Shown piece by piece: positions 17,325 to 25,292 of a stretch of 64,000 bases of DNA (position 1 is its first letter; the number at the start of each line of letters is the position of its first letter). The translations under genes were made by a program, and so were the position numbers. Origin of the DNA: Leisingera thetidis (lineage in GTDB: Bacteria; Pseudomonadota; Alphaproteobacteria; Rhodobacterales; Rhodobacteraceae); contig NZ_CP109788.1 of assembly GCF_025857195.1 (NCBI RefSeq), positions 62,001 to 126,000 of the forward strand. The letters run 5' to 3'. The notes beneath the pieces were generated by a model. It worked only from the letters and a program-made list of their open reading frames with translations, made no database searches and was not told the DNA's origin.

Positions 17325-18311
17325 TCAGCGTTTCATTCCGCCGTATTCATTCTTCACCCAAGGCCGCTCCTGGCCCCGCGCCTCGCGGATGGTCCGGCCG
17401 TAAAGCCCGCTGTATGACCGCCCCAGCGAGGAGGCGGAAGAAAACCCGCAGCGCAGTGCGATCTGCTCCAGGCTCAGATGGGTTTCCTCGGACAGGTAAC
17501 GGGCGTGCTGCAGCCGCAGCATCTTGTAGTATTTGCCCGGCGTCATCCCCAGCTCGCGCTGGAACGCCCGGGCCAAGGTGCGTTCGGACAGCGATACCCG
17601 CTTGGCCAGCGCGGCGGTGCTCAGCGGCGTTTCGATGGTTTCCGCCATCAGGTTCGCCGCCTTCAGCACCTTGGGCGAGCCCTTCTGCTGCAGCCGCGCG
17701 GCCCCGCGGTTCAGCTCCGACTGGCGCGACGGGTCATAGACAAACATGGTGGAGGCGCCAAAAGCCGCCGCCGAGCCATAGAGATCCTGAATGAGGCTCA
17801 GCATCATGTCGAGCGCGGTGCTGGCGCCGCCGCAGGTGAGGAAGGGGCCGGAGCGCACAAACCGCGCGGTGGAGACCTCGACCTTGGGGAAGGTCTCGGT
17901 AAAGGCGTCGAACTCCTGCCAGTGGATGGTGGCGGTGTGGCCGTCCAGCACCCCGGCGGCGGCGAGCAGCCAGGCGGCGGTGTCCAGCGCCAGCACCAGC
18001 TCTGCCCGCCGCACCGCGCTGCGCAGCCGGGCCAGCAGCGCGGGCGTCACCTGCTCGCGCATGTGGTAGCCCGCAACCAGCACCAGGGTACGGTTGGCCT
18101 GATCTTCGGCAAACGCCCCGTCCGGGGTGATCTGCAGCCCGCTGGAGCTGCGCACCGGCGCGCCGTCGAGGGTGCTGATCCGCCAGCCCGCCGTTTCCTG
18201 GCCCGAATTCATCCGCACGTCGCGCAAGGGTTCCATGGCGCTGGCCAGCACCATGTTGGAAAACCCGTCAAACAGCAGGAATTCGAATATCGGCGGCGAA
18301 TTTGGCGGCAT
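17325..18311 (-). CDS. GlxA/CdhR-type transcriptional regulator
   Basis: A 328-residue AraC/XylS-type regulator with an N-terminal DJ-1/PfpI-like (amidotransferase-like) domain (IFEFLLFDGFSNMVLASAME... to about residue 185, including TCGGASTALDMMLSLI) and a C-terminal double HTH (STAALAKRVSLSERTLARAF; LEQIALRCGFSSASSLGRSY). ATG 18311 gives the family N-terminus. It diverges from the carnitine-degradation genes. In Pseudomonas the carnitine regulator CdhR is of this class and sits beside cdhCAB, so I infer a carnitine-responsive activator here. GlxA-like regulators of other quaternary amines (GbdR) look similar. Confidence 0.88.
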   Translation of the reverse strand: MPPNSPPIFEFLLFDGFSNMVLASAMEPLRDVRMNSGQETAGWRISTLDGAPVRSSSGLQITPDGAFAEDQANRTLVLVAGYHMREQVTPALLARLRSAVRRAELVLALDTAAWLLAAAGVLDGHTATIHWQEFDAFTETFPKVEVSTARFVRSGPFLTCGGASTALDMMLSLIQDLYGSAAAFGASTMFVYDPSRQSELNRGAARLQQKGSPKVLKAANLMAETIETPLSTAALAKRVSLSERTLARAFQRELGMTPGKYYKMLRLQHARYLSEETHLSLEQIALRCGFSSASSLGRSYSGLYGRTIREARGQERPWVKNEYGGMKR

Positions 18312-18322
18312 CTGTGTGTTAT

Positions 18323-18352
18323 TTGACCGAAACTGTATAAACTTGGGGTCAA
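18323..18352. promoter_or_regulatory. Inverted repeat in the regulator/carnitine-operon intergenic region
   Basis: TTGACC (18323-18328) and GGTCAA (18347-18352) form a 6-bp inverted repeat with an A/T-rich 18-bp centre (GAAACTGTATAAACTTGG). It lies in the 134 bp between the divergent CdhR-type regulator and acetoacetyl-CoA ligase genes. Operator function is inferred from position only. Confidence 0.4.
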
Positions 18353-18445
18353 CTCCTGCGCTACTCACGCTGAAAGTCAAGCTTCTTGACGATCCGCCGA
18401 CGACGCCCGACACCCGACACCCGCTCTCTAGCCACTGAGATTTTC

Positions 18446-20386
18446 ATGACAGCCGCTCCCCGCCTCTGGCAGCCGGATCTTTCGGCGCGCCGCAAACCCT
18501 TGATGTGTGATTTCATGGCGCAGGCCGCTGCCGGCACGGCCTTGGACAGCTTTGCGGATTTGCACGCCTGGTCGGTTGCGCAGCCGCAGGACTTCTGGCC
18601 GCTGGCTTGGGATTTCTGCGGGCTGGTCGGAGACAAGGGCGCGGTGCCGCTGCTGCCGGATGCCGACCCGATGAAGGTGCGGTTCTTCCCCGAGTCGCGG
18701 CTGAACATCGCCGAGACTTTCCTGAAAAACGCGGATGACCGCGAAGCCATTGTGTTCATGGGCGAAGATGGCCGCCGCATGGCCTGGACCCGTGCCGGGC
18801 TGAAGCGCGAGGTCGAACAGCTGGCCGCGGCGCTGCGGGACGCGGGCATTGAAGCAGGCGATCACGTCGTCGGCTACGTGCCGAACATGCCGCAGACGGT
18901 GGCGGCGATGCTGGCCGCGGCCGCGCTGGGGGCGGTCTGGTCCTCCTGTGCGCCGGAAAGCGGGCCGGATGTGGTGGTTGACCGGTTCGGCCAGATCGCG
19001 CCCAAGCTGATGTTTGCCGCCGATGGCTATTTCTACAACGGCAAGACATTTGACACCCGCGCCGCGATTGCCGACGTCGCCGCCCGGGTGCCGTCGATCG
19101 AACGCATCGTGGTCTGGCCCTATGCCGGGGAGGCCGCGGATCTGCCCGAGGGCATGGAGGCCTATGAGGCGTTCAAACAGGATGACGCCCCGGCGCTGGC
19201 CTGCCGCATGATGGGGTTCCGCGATCCGCTGTATGTGATGTTCTCCTCCGGCACCACCGGCAAGCCGAAATGCATCGAGCATTCCGGCGGCGGCACCCTC
19301 TTGCGGATGCTGGTGGAGCAGCAGCTGCACTGCGACCTGCGCCCGGGCGACCGGATGTTCTATTACACCACCTGCAACTGGATGATGTGGAACTGGCAGG
19401 TGGCGGCGCTGGCCTCCGAGGCTGTGATCGTGCTGTTCGACGGCAACCCGATGCATCCCGGCATCCGCCGCCTGTTCGACCTGGCCGAGGCGGAGAAAGT
19501 CACCCATTTTGGTATTTCCGCCAAATACATAGACGCCTCGCTCAAGCGCCGGAACCGGCCCGCGGAGACCCACGATTTGAGCGCTTTGCGGGTGTTGCTG
19601 TCGACCGGCTCGCCGCTGTCGCCGGAAGGCTTTGCGCATGTCTATGCCGACTGGAAGGCGGATGTGCAGCTGGCCTCGATCTGCGGCGGCACCGATATTC
19701 TGGGCTGTTTCATCGGCGGCTGCCCGGTTTTGCCAGTGCATCAGGGCGAGATCCAGGCGCCGATGCTGGGGCTGGACGTGGCGACCCTGAACGAGCACGG
19801 CGAACCCGTCGAGGGTGCCGCGGGCGAGCTGGTCTGCCGCAATGCGCATCCGTCGATGCCGGTTCGGTTCCTGAATGATCCCGGCAATGCCCTTTACCGC
19901 GCCAGCTACTTCGAGACCTATCCCAACATCTGGCGCCAGGGCGATTTCACCATCCGCACCGAACACGGCGGCTTTGTCGTGCTGGGCCGTTCGGATGCGA
20001 CCCTGAACCCCGGCGGCGTGCGGATCGGCACCGCGGAGATCTACCGGCAGCTCGACAAGATCGGGGAGATCGCCGACGCGGTGGTGGTCGGCCAGCATTT
20101 CGATAACGACGTGCGGGTGGTGCTGTTTGTGCAGACCGCTGACGGCAGCGTGCTGGATGATGCGCTAACCACACGTGTCAAAACGGAAATCCGCAAGAAT
20201 GCCTCGCCGCGCCATGTGCCTGCGAAAATCATCGCCGTCGCTGACATCCCGCGCACCAAATCCGGCAAGACCGCCGAGCTGGCGGTGCGCGACGTGGTGA
20301 ACAACCAACCGGTCCGCAACCTCTCCGGCCTTGCCAACCCGCAGGCGCTGGAACTGTTTGCGGATCACCCCGAATTGCAAGTCTGA
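18446..20386 (+). CDS. Acetoacetate-CoA ligase (acetoacetyl-CoA synthetase)
   Basis: A 646-residue acyl-adenylate-forming enzyme, the usual length of AACS. The AMP-binding motif MFSSGTTGKPK lies near residue 270. The Acs-type N-terminal extension (LHAWSVAQPQDFWPLAWDF) and the C-terminal TKSGKTAELAVR with its catalytic Lys are visible. The segment YTTCNWMMWNWQVAAL is characteristic of acetoacetyl-CoA synthetases rather than acetate-CoA ligase. It activates acetoacetate with ATP and CoA. In this operon it would use the acetoacetate released by the adjacent BKACE reaction on 3-dehydrocarnitine. ATG 18446 was chosen because it matches the family N-terminus; the ribosome site is weak. Confidence 0.92.
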   Translation: MTAAPRLWQPDLSARRKPLMCDFMAQAAAGTALDSFADLHAWSVAQPQDFWPLAWDFCGLVGDKGAVPLLPDADPMKVRFFPESRLNIAETFLKNADDREAIVFMGEDGRRMAWTRAGLKREVEQLAAALRDAGIEAGDHVVGYVPNMPQTVAAMLAAAALGAVWSSCAPESGPDVVVDRFGQIAPKLMFAADGYFYNGKTFDTRAAIADVAARVPSIERIVVWPYAGEAADLPEGMEAYEAFKQDDAPALACRMMGFRDPLYVMFSSGTTGKPKCIEHSGGGTLLRMLVEQQLHCDLRPGDRMFYYTTCNWMMWNWQVAALASEAVIVLFDGNPMHPGIRRLFDLAEAEKVTHFGISAKYIDASLKRRNRPAETHDLSALRVLLSTGSPLSPEGFAHVYADWKADVQLASICGGTDILGCFIGGCPVLPVHQGEIQAPMLGLDVATLNEHGEPVEGAAGELVCRNAHPSMPVRFLNDPGNALYRASYFETYPNIWRQGDFTIRTEHGGFVVLGRSDATLNPGGVRIGTAEIYRQLDKIGEIADAVVVGQHFDNDVRVVLFVQTADGSVLDDALTTRVKTEIRKNASPRHVPAKIIAVADIPRTKSGKTAELAVRDVVNNQPVRNLSGLANPQALELFADHPELQV

Positions 20387-20404
20387 CCCCAAAGGAGCCC
20401 AATC

Positions 20405-21322
20405 ATGCCCCTGACCATGAACCGAGACGTTTTCATCACCTGTGCCGTGACCGGCTCGGGCGGCACCCAGGACAAATCCCCCCATGTGCCGCGCAGCCCC
20501 AAGCAGATTGCGGAGTCCGCAATCGAGGCCGCCAAGGCCGGAGCGGCGGTGGTGCATTGCCATGTGCGCGATCCGGAAACCGGCGCGCCCTCGCGCGATC
20601 TGGCGCTCTACCGCGAGCTGACCGACCGTATCCGCGATTCCGAGGTGGATGTGGTGCTGAACCTCACGGCCGGCATGGGCGGCGATATTGTTTTTGGCGG
20701 AGTCGAAAGCCCGTTCCCGGTGAATGCGGCCGCGACCGATATGGTCGGCGCCACCGAGCGGATGGCCCATATCGCCGAATGCCTGCCGGAAATCTGCACG
20801 CTCGACTGCGGCACCATGAATTTTGCCGAGGCCGATTACGTGATGACCAACACCCCCGGCATGCTGCGGGCGATGGGGCAGATGATGACCGATCTGGGCG
20901 TGAAGCCCGAGATCGAGGCGTTCGACACCGGCCACCTGTGGTTTGCCAAGCAGCTGGTGAAAGAGGGCATTCTGGAGCCGAACGCGCTGGTGCAGCTGTG
21001 CATGGGGGTGCCGTGGGGCGCGCCGAACGACCTCAACACTTTCCTGGCGATGGTCAACAATGTGCCGTCGGACTGGACCTGGTCGGCGTTCTCCTTGGGC
21101 CGCGACCAGATGCCCTATGCGGCGCAATCGGTGCTGGCGGGCGGCAACGTGCGGGTGGGTCTGGAGGACAACCTGTTCCTCGAGAAAGGCGTGCTGGCGA
21201 CCAACGCGCAGCTGGTCGAGCGCGCGGCGGGTGTGATCGAGGGCCTGGGCGCCCGGATCATCGGCCCCGACGCGGTGCGCGAGAAGCTGGGCCTGACCAA
21301 GCGGGCGCCGGTGGCGAAGTAA
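20405..21322 (+). CDS. BKACE family enzyme, probable 3-dehydrocarnitine cleavage (betainyl-CoA forming)
   Basis: A 305-residue beta-keto acid cleavage enzyme (DUF849). The zinc ligands HxH appear as His51 and His53 (VVHCHVRDPETG), and the third ligand Glu lies in the GLEDN motif near residue 245. The family condenses a beta-keto acid with acetyl-CoA to give acetoacetate and a new CoA ester. Beside carnitine dehydrogenase the substrate is best read as 3-dehydrocarnitine, giving betainyl-CoA and acetoacetate (the Pseudomonas CdhC role). The start has AAAGGAG at 7 nt. The 18-bp gap from the ligase gene indicates one operon. Confidence 0.9.
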   Translation: MPLTMNRDVFITCAVTGSGGTQDKSPHVPRSPKQIAESAIEAAKAGAAVVHCHVRDPETGAPSRDLALYRELTDRIRDSEVDVVLNLTAGMGGDIVFGGVESPFPVNAAATDMVGATERMAHIAECLPEICTLDCGTMNFAEADYVMTNTPGMLRAMGQMMTDLGVKPEIEAFDTGHLWFAKQLVKEGILEPNALVQLCMGVPWGAPNDLNTFLAMVNNVPSDWTWSAFSLGRDQMPYAAQSVLAGGNVRVGLEDNLFLEKGVLATNAQLVERAAGVIEGLGARIIGPDAVREKLGLTKRAPVAK

Positions 21323-21395
21323 GCCGGGCAGGGGGGCATGCGTGCACCGCCTGTTCACCCCCTGTGCACCGCCGCGCTGCGGCAAAAAGGGCAGA

Positions 21396-21442
21396 TTGGG
21401 GGCTGGCCCCCAAACCCCCAGGATATTTACGGCCAGAAGAAG
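21396..21442 (+). repeat. Dispersed palindromic element, copy C
   Basis: Stem TTGGGGGC/GCCCCCAA (21396-21403 with 21406-21413) is followed by the tail CCCCCAGGATATTTACGGCC and AGAAGAAG. It lies inside the carnitine operon, between the BKACE and carnitine dehydrogenase genes, so it is not simply an operon-end terminator. Confidence 0.7.
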
Positions 21443-21470
21443 TGCCGGGCGCTTTTGAAAGGGACATCAG

Positions 21471-22871
21471 ATGAAAACAGCAGCAATCATCGGCGGCGGG
21501 GTAATCGGCGGCGGCTGGGCCGCGCGGTTCCTGCTCAACGGCTGGAATGTGCGGGTGTTCGACCCGGACCCGGAGGCGGAACGCAAGATCGGCGAGGTGC
21601 TGGCCAACGCGCGCCGCGCGCTGCCGTCGCTTTATGACAAGGCGCTGCCGCCCGAAGGCGCACTGACCTTCCACGCCGATATGGCGGAAGCCGTGGCGGA
21701 GGCCGCCTGGATCCAGGAAAGCGTGCCGGAGCGGCTGGATCTGAAACACAGGATCCACGCGCAGATCCAGGAGCATGCCCCGGCGAGCGCGGTGATCGGC
21801 TCCTCGACCTCGGGTTTCAAGCCGTCGGAGCTGAACGCCGAGGGCGCCCGCGCCGTGGTGGCGCATCCGTTCAACCCGGTTTACCTGCTGCCGCTGGTCG
21901 AGCTGGTGGGCGATGCGGAGACCTGCGCGCAAGCCTCTGACCTGCTGCGCGAGGTGGGCATGTACCCGCTGACCGTGCGCAAGGAGATCGACGCCCATAT
22001 CGCCGACCGGCTGCTGGAAGCGGTCTGGCGCGAGGGGCTGTGGCTGATCAAGGACAGCATCTGCACCACCGAGGAGCTGGATGAATCGATCCGCATGGGC
22101 TTTGGCCTCAGGTGGGCGCAGATGGGCTTGTTCGAGACCTACCGGATTGCCGGCGGCGAAGCGGGCATGAAGCATTTCATGGCGCAGTTCGGCCCGGCGC
22201 TGGAATGGCCCTGGACCAAGCTGATGGATGTGCCGGAATTCACCGAAGAGCTGGTGGACCTGATCGCGGGCCAGTCGGATGCGCAGTCCGGCCATATGCC
22301 GATCCGCGATCTGGAGCGGCTGCGGGATGACAACCTGGTTGGCATGATGCGGGCACTGAAGAAGTCCGGCAGCGGCGCCGGCGGTGTGATCAACGCGCAT
22401 GAGGCGGCGCTGCCGACGCCGGACGCGGCGGATCTGCCGGTCACCGTCAGCCGCCCGGTGCCGCAGAGCTGGACCGATTACAACGGCCACATGAACGAGG
22501 CGCATTACACCGAGGCCTCGGCCCAGGCGACCGACCGGTTCATGGAGATGATCGCCGCGGGCGGCAGCTATTTCACCGTCGAGAACCACGTGCGGTTCCT
22601 CGATGAGCTGCACGAGGGCGATGCCCTGACCGTCACCACCCAGGTGCTGCAGGGGACCGGCAAGAAGATGCATCTGTTCCACCGCCTGCATGGGCCCGAG
22701 GGCAAGCTGGCGGCGACCGTGGAGACGCTGCTTTTGCACATGGACCTGAACGCGCGCGGCACCTCGCTGCCGTCGCCGGAGGTGGCGGACAAGCTGGCGG
22801 GTTTTGCCGCTGCGCACGCGGGGCTGCCGCTGCCCGAGGGCGCCGGGCGCCACGTCGGCCAGCGCGGATGA
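21471..22871 (+). CDS. lcdH: Carnitine 3-dehydrogenase fused to betainyl-CoA thioesterase
   Basis: A 466-residue two-domain protein. Residues 1-315 form an L-carnitine dehydrogenase of the 3-hydroxyacyl-CoA dehydrogenase type: NAD motif GGGVIGGG (residues 8-15), acidic Asp31, and the catalytic pair His132 (HPFNP) and Glu144 (PLVEL). Residues about 326-455 form a hot-dog thioesterase with the DYNGHMNEAHY motif (Asp336, His340). The dehydrogenase makes 3-dehydrocarnitine. The thioesterase would hydrolyse betainyl-CoA to glycine betaine after the BKACE step. In Pseudomonas these are separate genes (cdhA, cdhB). It starts 148 bp after the BKACE gene, beyond a hairpin element, with GAAAGGGA upstream. 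Confidence 0.92.
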   Translation: MKTAAIIGGGVIGGGWAARFLLNGWNVRVFDPDPEAERKIGEVLANARRALPSLYDKALPPEGALTFHADMAEAVAEAAWIQESVPERLDLKHRIHAQIQEHAPASAVIGSSTSGFKPSELNAEGARAVVAHPFNPVYLLPLVELVGDAETCAQASDLLREVGMYPLTVRKEIDAHIADRLLEAVWREGLWLIKDSICTTEELDESIRMGFGLRWAQMGLFETYRIAGGEAGMKHFMAQFGPALEWPWTKLMDVPEFTEELVDLIAGQSDAQSGHMPIRDLERLRDDNLVGMMRALKKSGSGAGGVINAHEAALPTPDAADLPVTVSRPVPQSWTDYNGHMNEAHYTEASAQATDRFMEMIAAGGSYFTVENHVRFLDELHEGDALTVTTQVLQGTGKKMHLFHRLHGPEGKLAATVETLLLHMDLNARGTSLPSPEVADKLAGFAAAHAGLPLPEGAGRHVGQRG

Positions 22872-22874
22872 TTT

Positions 22875-22910
22875 GGAAACCGGCGGCTTGCGGGCTGCCG
22901 GTTTTCCTTT
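22875..22910 (+). terminator. Rho-independent terminator-like hairpin
   Basis: Stem AAACCGGC/GCCGGTTT (22877-22884 with 22897-22904) is followed by TCCTTT, 5 bp after the carnitine dehydrogenase stop. It may separate the catabolic genes from the carrier gene. Confidence 0.55.
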
Positions 22911-23054
22911 GCGGGCCGGGCATCCTCCCCGATCCGGCCCGCAGTTTTGAACCTTGGCCGCAGGGGACGGCCGGAAATTTACAGCCCGGCCAGCCGGGCA
23001 GCCCCCGCGGCGGAGGTTCCTGGGGGCATTGGTACAGGGTCAAGGGAGGACCAT

Positions 23055-24749
23055 ATGTCTGAGAGCAATTCCAACAGCCGCCTGGTGGCGAAGTCCGGTT
23101 TCTTTGCCGGTCTTCATCCGGGGATGGGCACGGCGGCGAAAGGGATGATTGCCTTTTTTGTCATCTTCACCGTCCTGAACGTGGATCTGGCCGGCGGGTT
23201 GTACAAGTCGGTGCGCTCCTGGATCGAAGGCTGGTTCAGCTGGTATTACATTTCGCTGCTGATCGGCGTCATGTTCTTCTGCTTCTGGCTGATGGTCTCG
23301 AAGTTCGGCAAGCTGCGGCTGGGCGATGACGGTTCGCGCCCCGAATTCGGCAATTTCAGCTGGTTTGCGATGCTGTTCTCGGCCGGGATCGGGGTTGGCA
23401 TCCTGTTCTTTGGCGTGGCTGAGCCGATCTTTTATTTCGACAACTCCGGCGCCTTTGGCTACCCGAACAACCCGCATGCCGATATGGCGGGCCACACCGA
23501 GATGGACATGCTGCGCGCCCGGGATGCGATGCGGGTGGCCTTCTTCCACTGGGGCTTCCACGGCTGGGCGCTGTATGTGCTGGTCGGGCTGTGCCTGGCC
23601 TATTTCGGGTTCCGCAAGAAGCTGCCGCTGACCATGCGCTCAACCCTCTATCCGATCCTGGGCGAGCGGATCTATGGCCCCTGGGGGCACCTGGTGGATC
23701 TGCTGGCGGTGTTCGGGTCGGTTTTCGGCATTGCAACCTCGCTGGGGCTGGGCTCCACCCAGATTGCCACCGGGCTGAACGTGCTGTTCGGGCTGGAGGT
23801 GACGCTGACCCTGAAGATCGTGCTGATCGTGATCGTGTCGGTCATCGCCACCGCGTCGACCGTGTCCGGCGTGGCGCGCGGCATCCGGCTGATTTCCGAA
23901 TGGAACATCTGGCTGTCGATCGCGCTGTTGCTGGCCTTTGTGGTGCTGGGGCCGGGAAAATGGCTGCTGGCGTTCTTCATCACATCGCTGGGGGATTACC
24001 TGTGGAACTTCATTCCGATGGGGTTCTGGACCGCAACCGAAGCGCCGGATGTCGCCTGGCAGGGCGGCTGGACCATTTTCTACTGGGGCTGGTGGATCGC
24101 CTGGGCGCCGCTGGTGGGCATCTTTATCGCCCGCATTTCCTATGGCCGCACCATCCGCGAATTCATGGTCGGGGTGCTGTGCGTGCCGACCGTGGCGGTG
24201 TTCTTCTGGCTGTGCATGTTCGGCGGCACCGCGATCTGGCAGGAAATGCACATGGCTGGCGGCCCGGCGGCTGAGGGCGGCGCGGGCATCATTGCCACTG
24301 TCCGCAACTGGGAACTGCCCGGGGCGCTTTATGGCACCATTGCCAATATCGGCCAGACCTCCTGGATGGGCGACATGAGCTGGACCGCCTGGCCGCTGTC
24401 GCTGCTGGCGACGGTGCTGCTGGTCAGCTGGTTCGTGACCTCGGCGGATTCCGGCACCCTGGTGATCACCACCATGCTGTCGATGGGGGATGAGAACCCG
24501 CCGAACAAGTTCCGCGTGATCTGGGGTGCGGGGATTGGCGCCACCGCCATTGCGCTGCTGATGTCGGGCGGTCTGAACGCGCTGCAGACGGCGCTGATTG
24601 CCACCGCCTTTCCGATCTCCTTCCTGATCATCGCGATGGTCTGGGGCCTGTGCAAGTCGCTGCGCGAGGATCCCTCGGCCGCGCCGATGGCGGCAGAGCC
24701 GGCGGCGACGCCCGATGGCACCCATCTGACCCAGGATCTGCCCGCCTGA
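23055..24749 (+). CDS. BCCT family transporter (carnitine/betaine type)
   Basis: A 564-residue secondary transporter of the betaine-choline-carnitine family with about twelve hydrophobic segments. The family signature GWTIFYWGWWIAWAP is present, as is the glycine-rich segment GIGVGILFFGVAEP in TM3. ATG 23055 follows GGGAGGA at 6 nt, excluding the longer upstream frame. It lies downstream of the carnitine-degradation genes, so import of carnitine or a related quaternary amine is the simplest reading. The ion coupled (Na+ or none) cannot be told. The C-terminal tail is short and lacks a long osmosensing extension, which argues for a nutritional rather than osmoregulated carrier. Confidence 0.92.
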   Translation: MSESNSNSRLVAKSGFFAGLHPGMGTAAKGMIAFFVIFTVLNVDLAGGLYKSVRSWIEGWFSWYYISLLIGVMFFCFWLMVSKFGKLRLGDDGSRPEFGNFSWFAMLFSAGIGVGILFFGVAEPIFYFDNSGAFGYPNNPHADMAGHTEMDMLRARDAMRVAFFHWGFHGWALYVLVGLCLAYFGFRKKLPLTMRSTLYPILGERIYGPWGHLVDLLAVFGSVFGIATSLGLGSTQIATGLNVLFGLEVTLTLKIVLIVIVSVIATASTVSGVARGIRLISEWNIWLSIALLLAFVVLGPGKWLLAFFITSLGDYLWNFIPMGFWTATEAPDVAWQGGWTIFYWGWWIAWAPLVGIFIARISYGRTIREFMVGVLCVPTVAVFFWLCMFGGTAIWQEMHMAGGPAAEGGAGIIATVRNWELPGALYGTIANIGQTSWMGDMSWTAWPLSLLATVLLVSWFVTSADSGTLVITTMLSMGDENPPNKFRVIWGAGIGATAIALLMSGGLNALQTALIATAFPISFLIIAMVWGLCKSLREDPSAAPMAAEPAATPDGTHLTQDLPA

Positions 24750-24776
24750 GCCAGCCTTGCGGGCCGGAAAGAAAAC

Positions 24777-24810
24777 GCGCCGGGCTGTTGAGGCCCGGCG
24801 CAACTTTTTT
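24777..24810 (+). terminator. Rho-independent terminator after the BCCT gene
   Basis: Perfect stem GCGCCGGGC/GCCCGGCGC (24777-24785 with 24793-24801) is followed by AAC and a six-T run (24805-24810). It lies between convergent genes. Confidence 0.85.
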
Positions 24811-24827
24811 GCCAGCTGACAATTTTA

Positions 24828-25172
24828 TCAGTCGCAGGCGGCGGTGACGATGATCTCGACTTTCAGGATCTCGCGCGCCAGCCTGGCTTCGCCGCAGGCG
24901 CGGGCCGGGGCGTGGCCTTCGGGAACCCAGGCGTTCCAAACCTCGTTCAGCTCGGCGAAATAGGACATGTCGGAGAGCCAGATCACGGTCTGCAGGAGGC
25001 GGGTCTTGTCGCTGCCGGCCTCGGCCAGCAGGGCGTCGACCTTGGCGAGGATCTCGCGGGTCTGCTCGGCGGCGGTGTCTGCTTCGGAGACCTGGCCGCT
25101 GAGGTAGACGACGCCGTTGTGCTTGACGATTTTGCTGGAGCGGGCGGTGGTGCCGGAACGGGTGATGGTCAT
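24828..25172 (-). CDS. RidA family protein
   Basis: A 114-residue RidA-like protein of the subfamily with the C-terminal pattern GHAPARACGEARLAREILKVEI (Arg97 in EARLA is the candidate deaminase arginine). ATG 25172 follows AGGAAAGG, and the longer upstream frame has no family similarity. It lies downstream of an aldehyde dehydrogenase and a ThDP-dependent acetolactate-synthase-like enzyme on the same strand (121-bp gap). It probably hydrolyses imines, but no substrate can be named. Confidence 0.9.
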   Translation of the reverse strand: MTITRSGTTARSSKIVKHNGVVYLSGQVSEADTAAEQTREILAKVDALLAEAGSDKTRLLQTVIWLSDMSYFAELNEVWNAWVPEGHAPARACGEARLAREILKVEIIVTAACD

Positions 25173-25292
25173 GGTCGATGCCTTTCCTGTCTTGGGATGC
25201 TGCCGGCATAGCGGCTGAACCCGCAGGCGGAAAGGGCGAAACCGGGCGGGCAGGATCATTGCCGGGCGCTGCCTGCGCCCGGCGCGGCGGGG

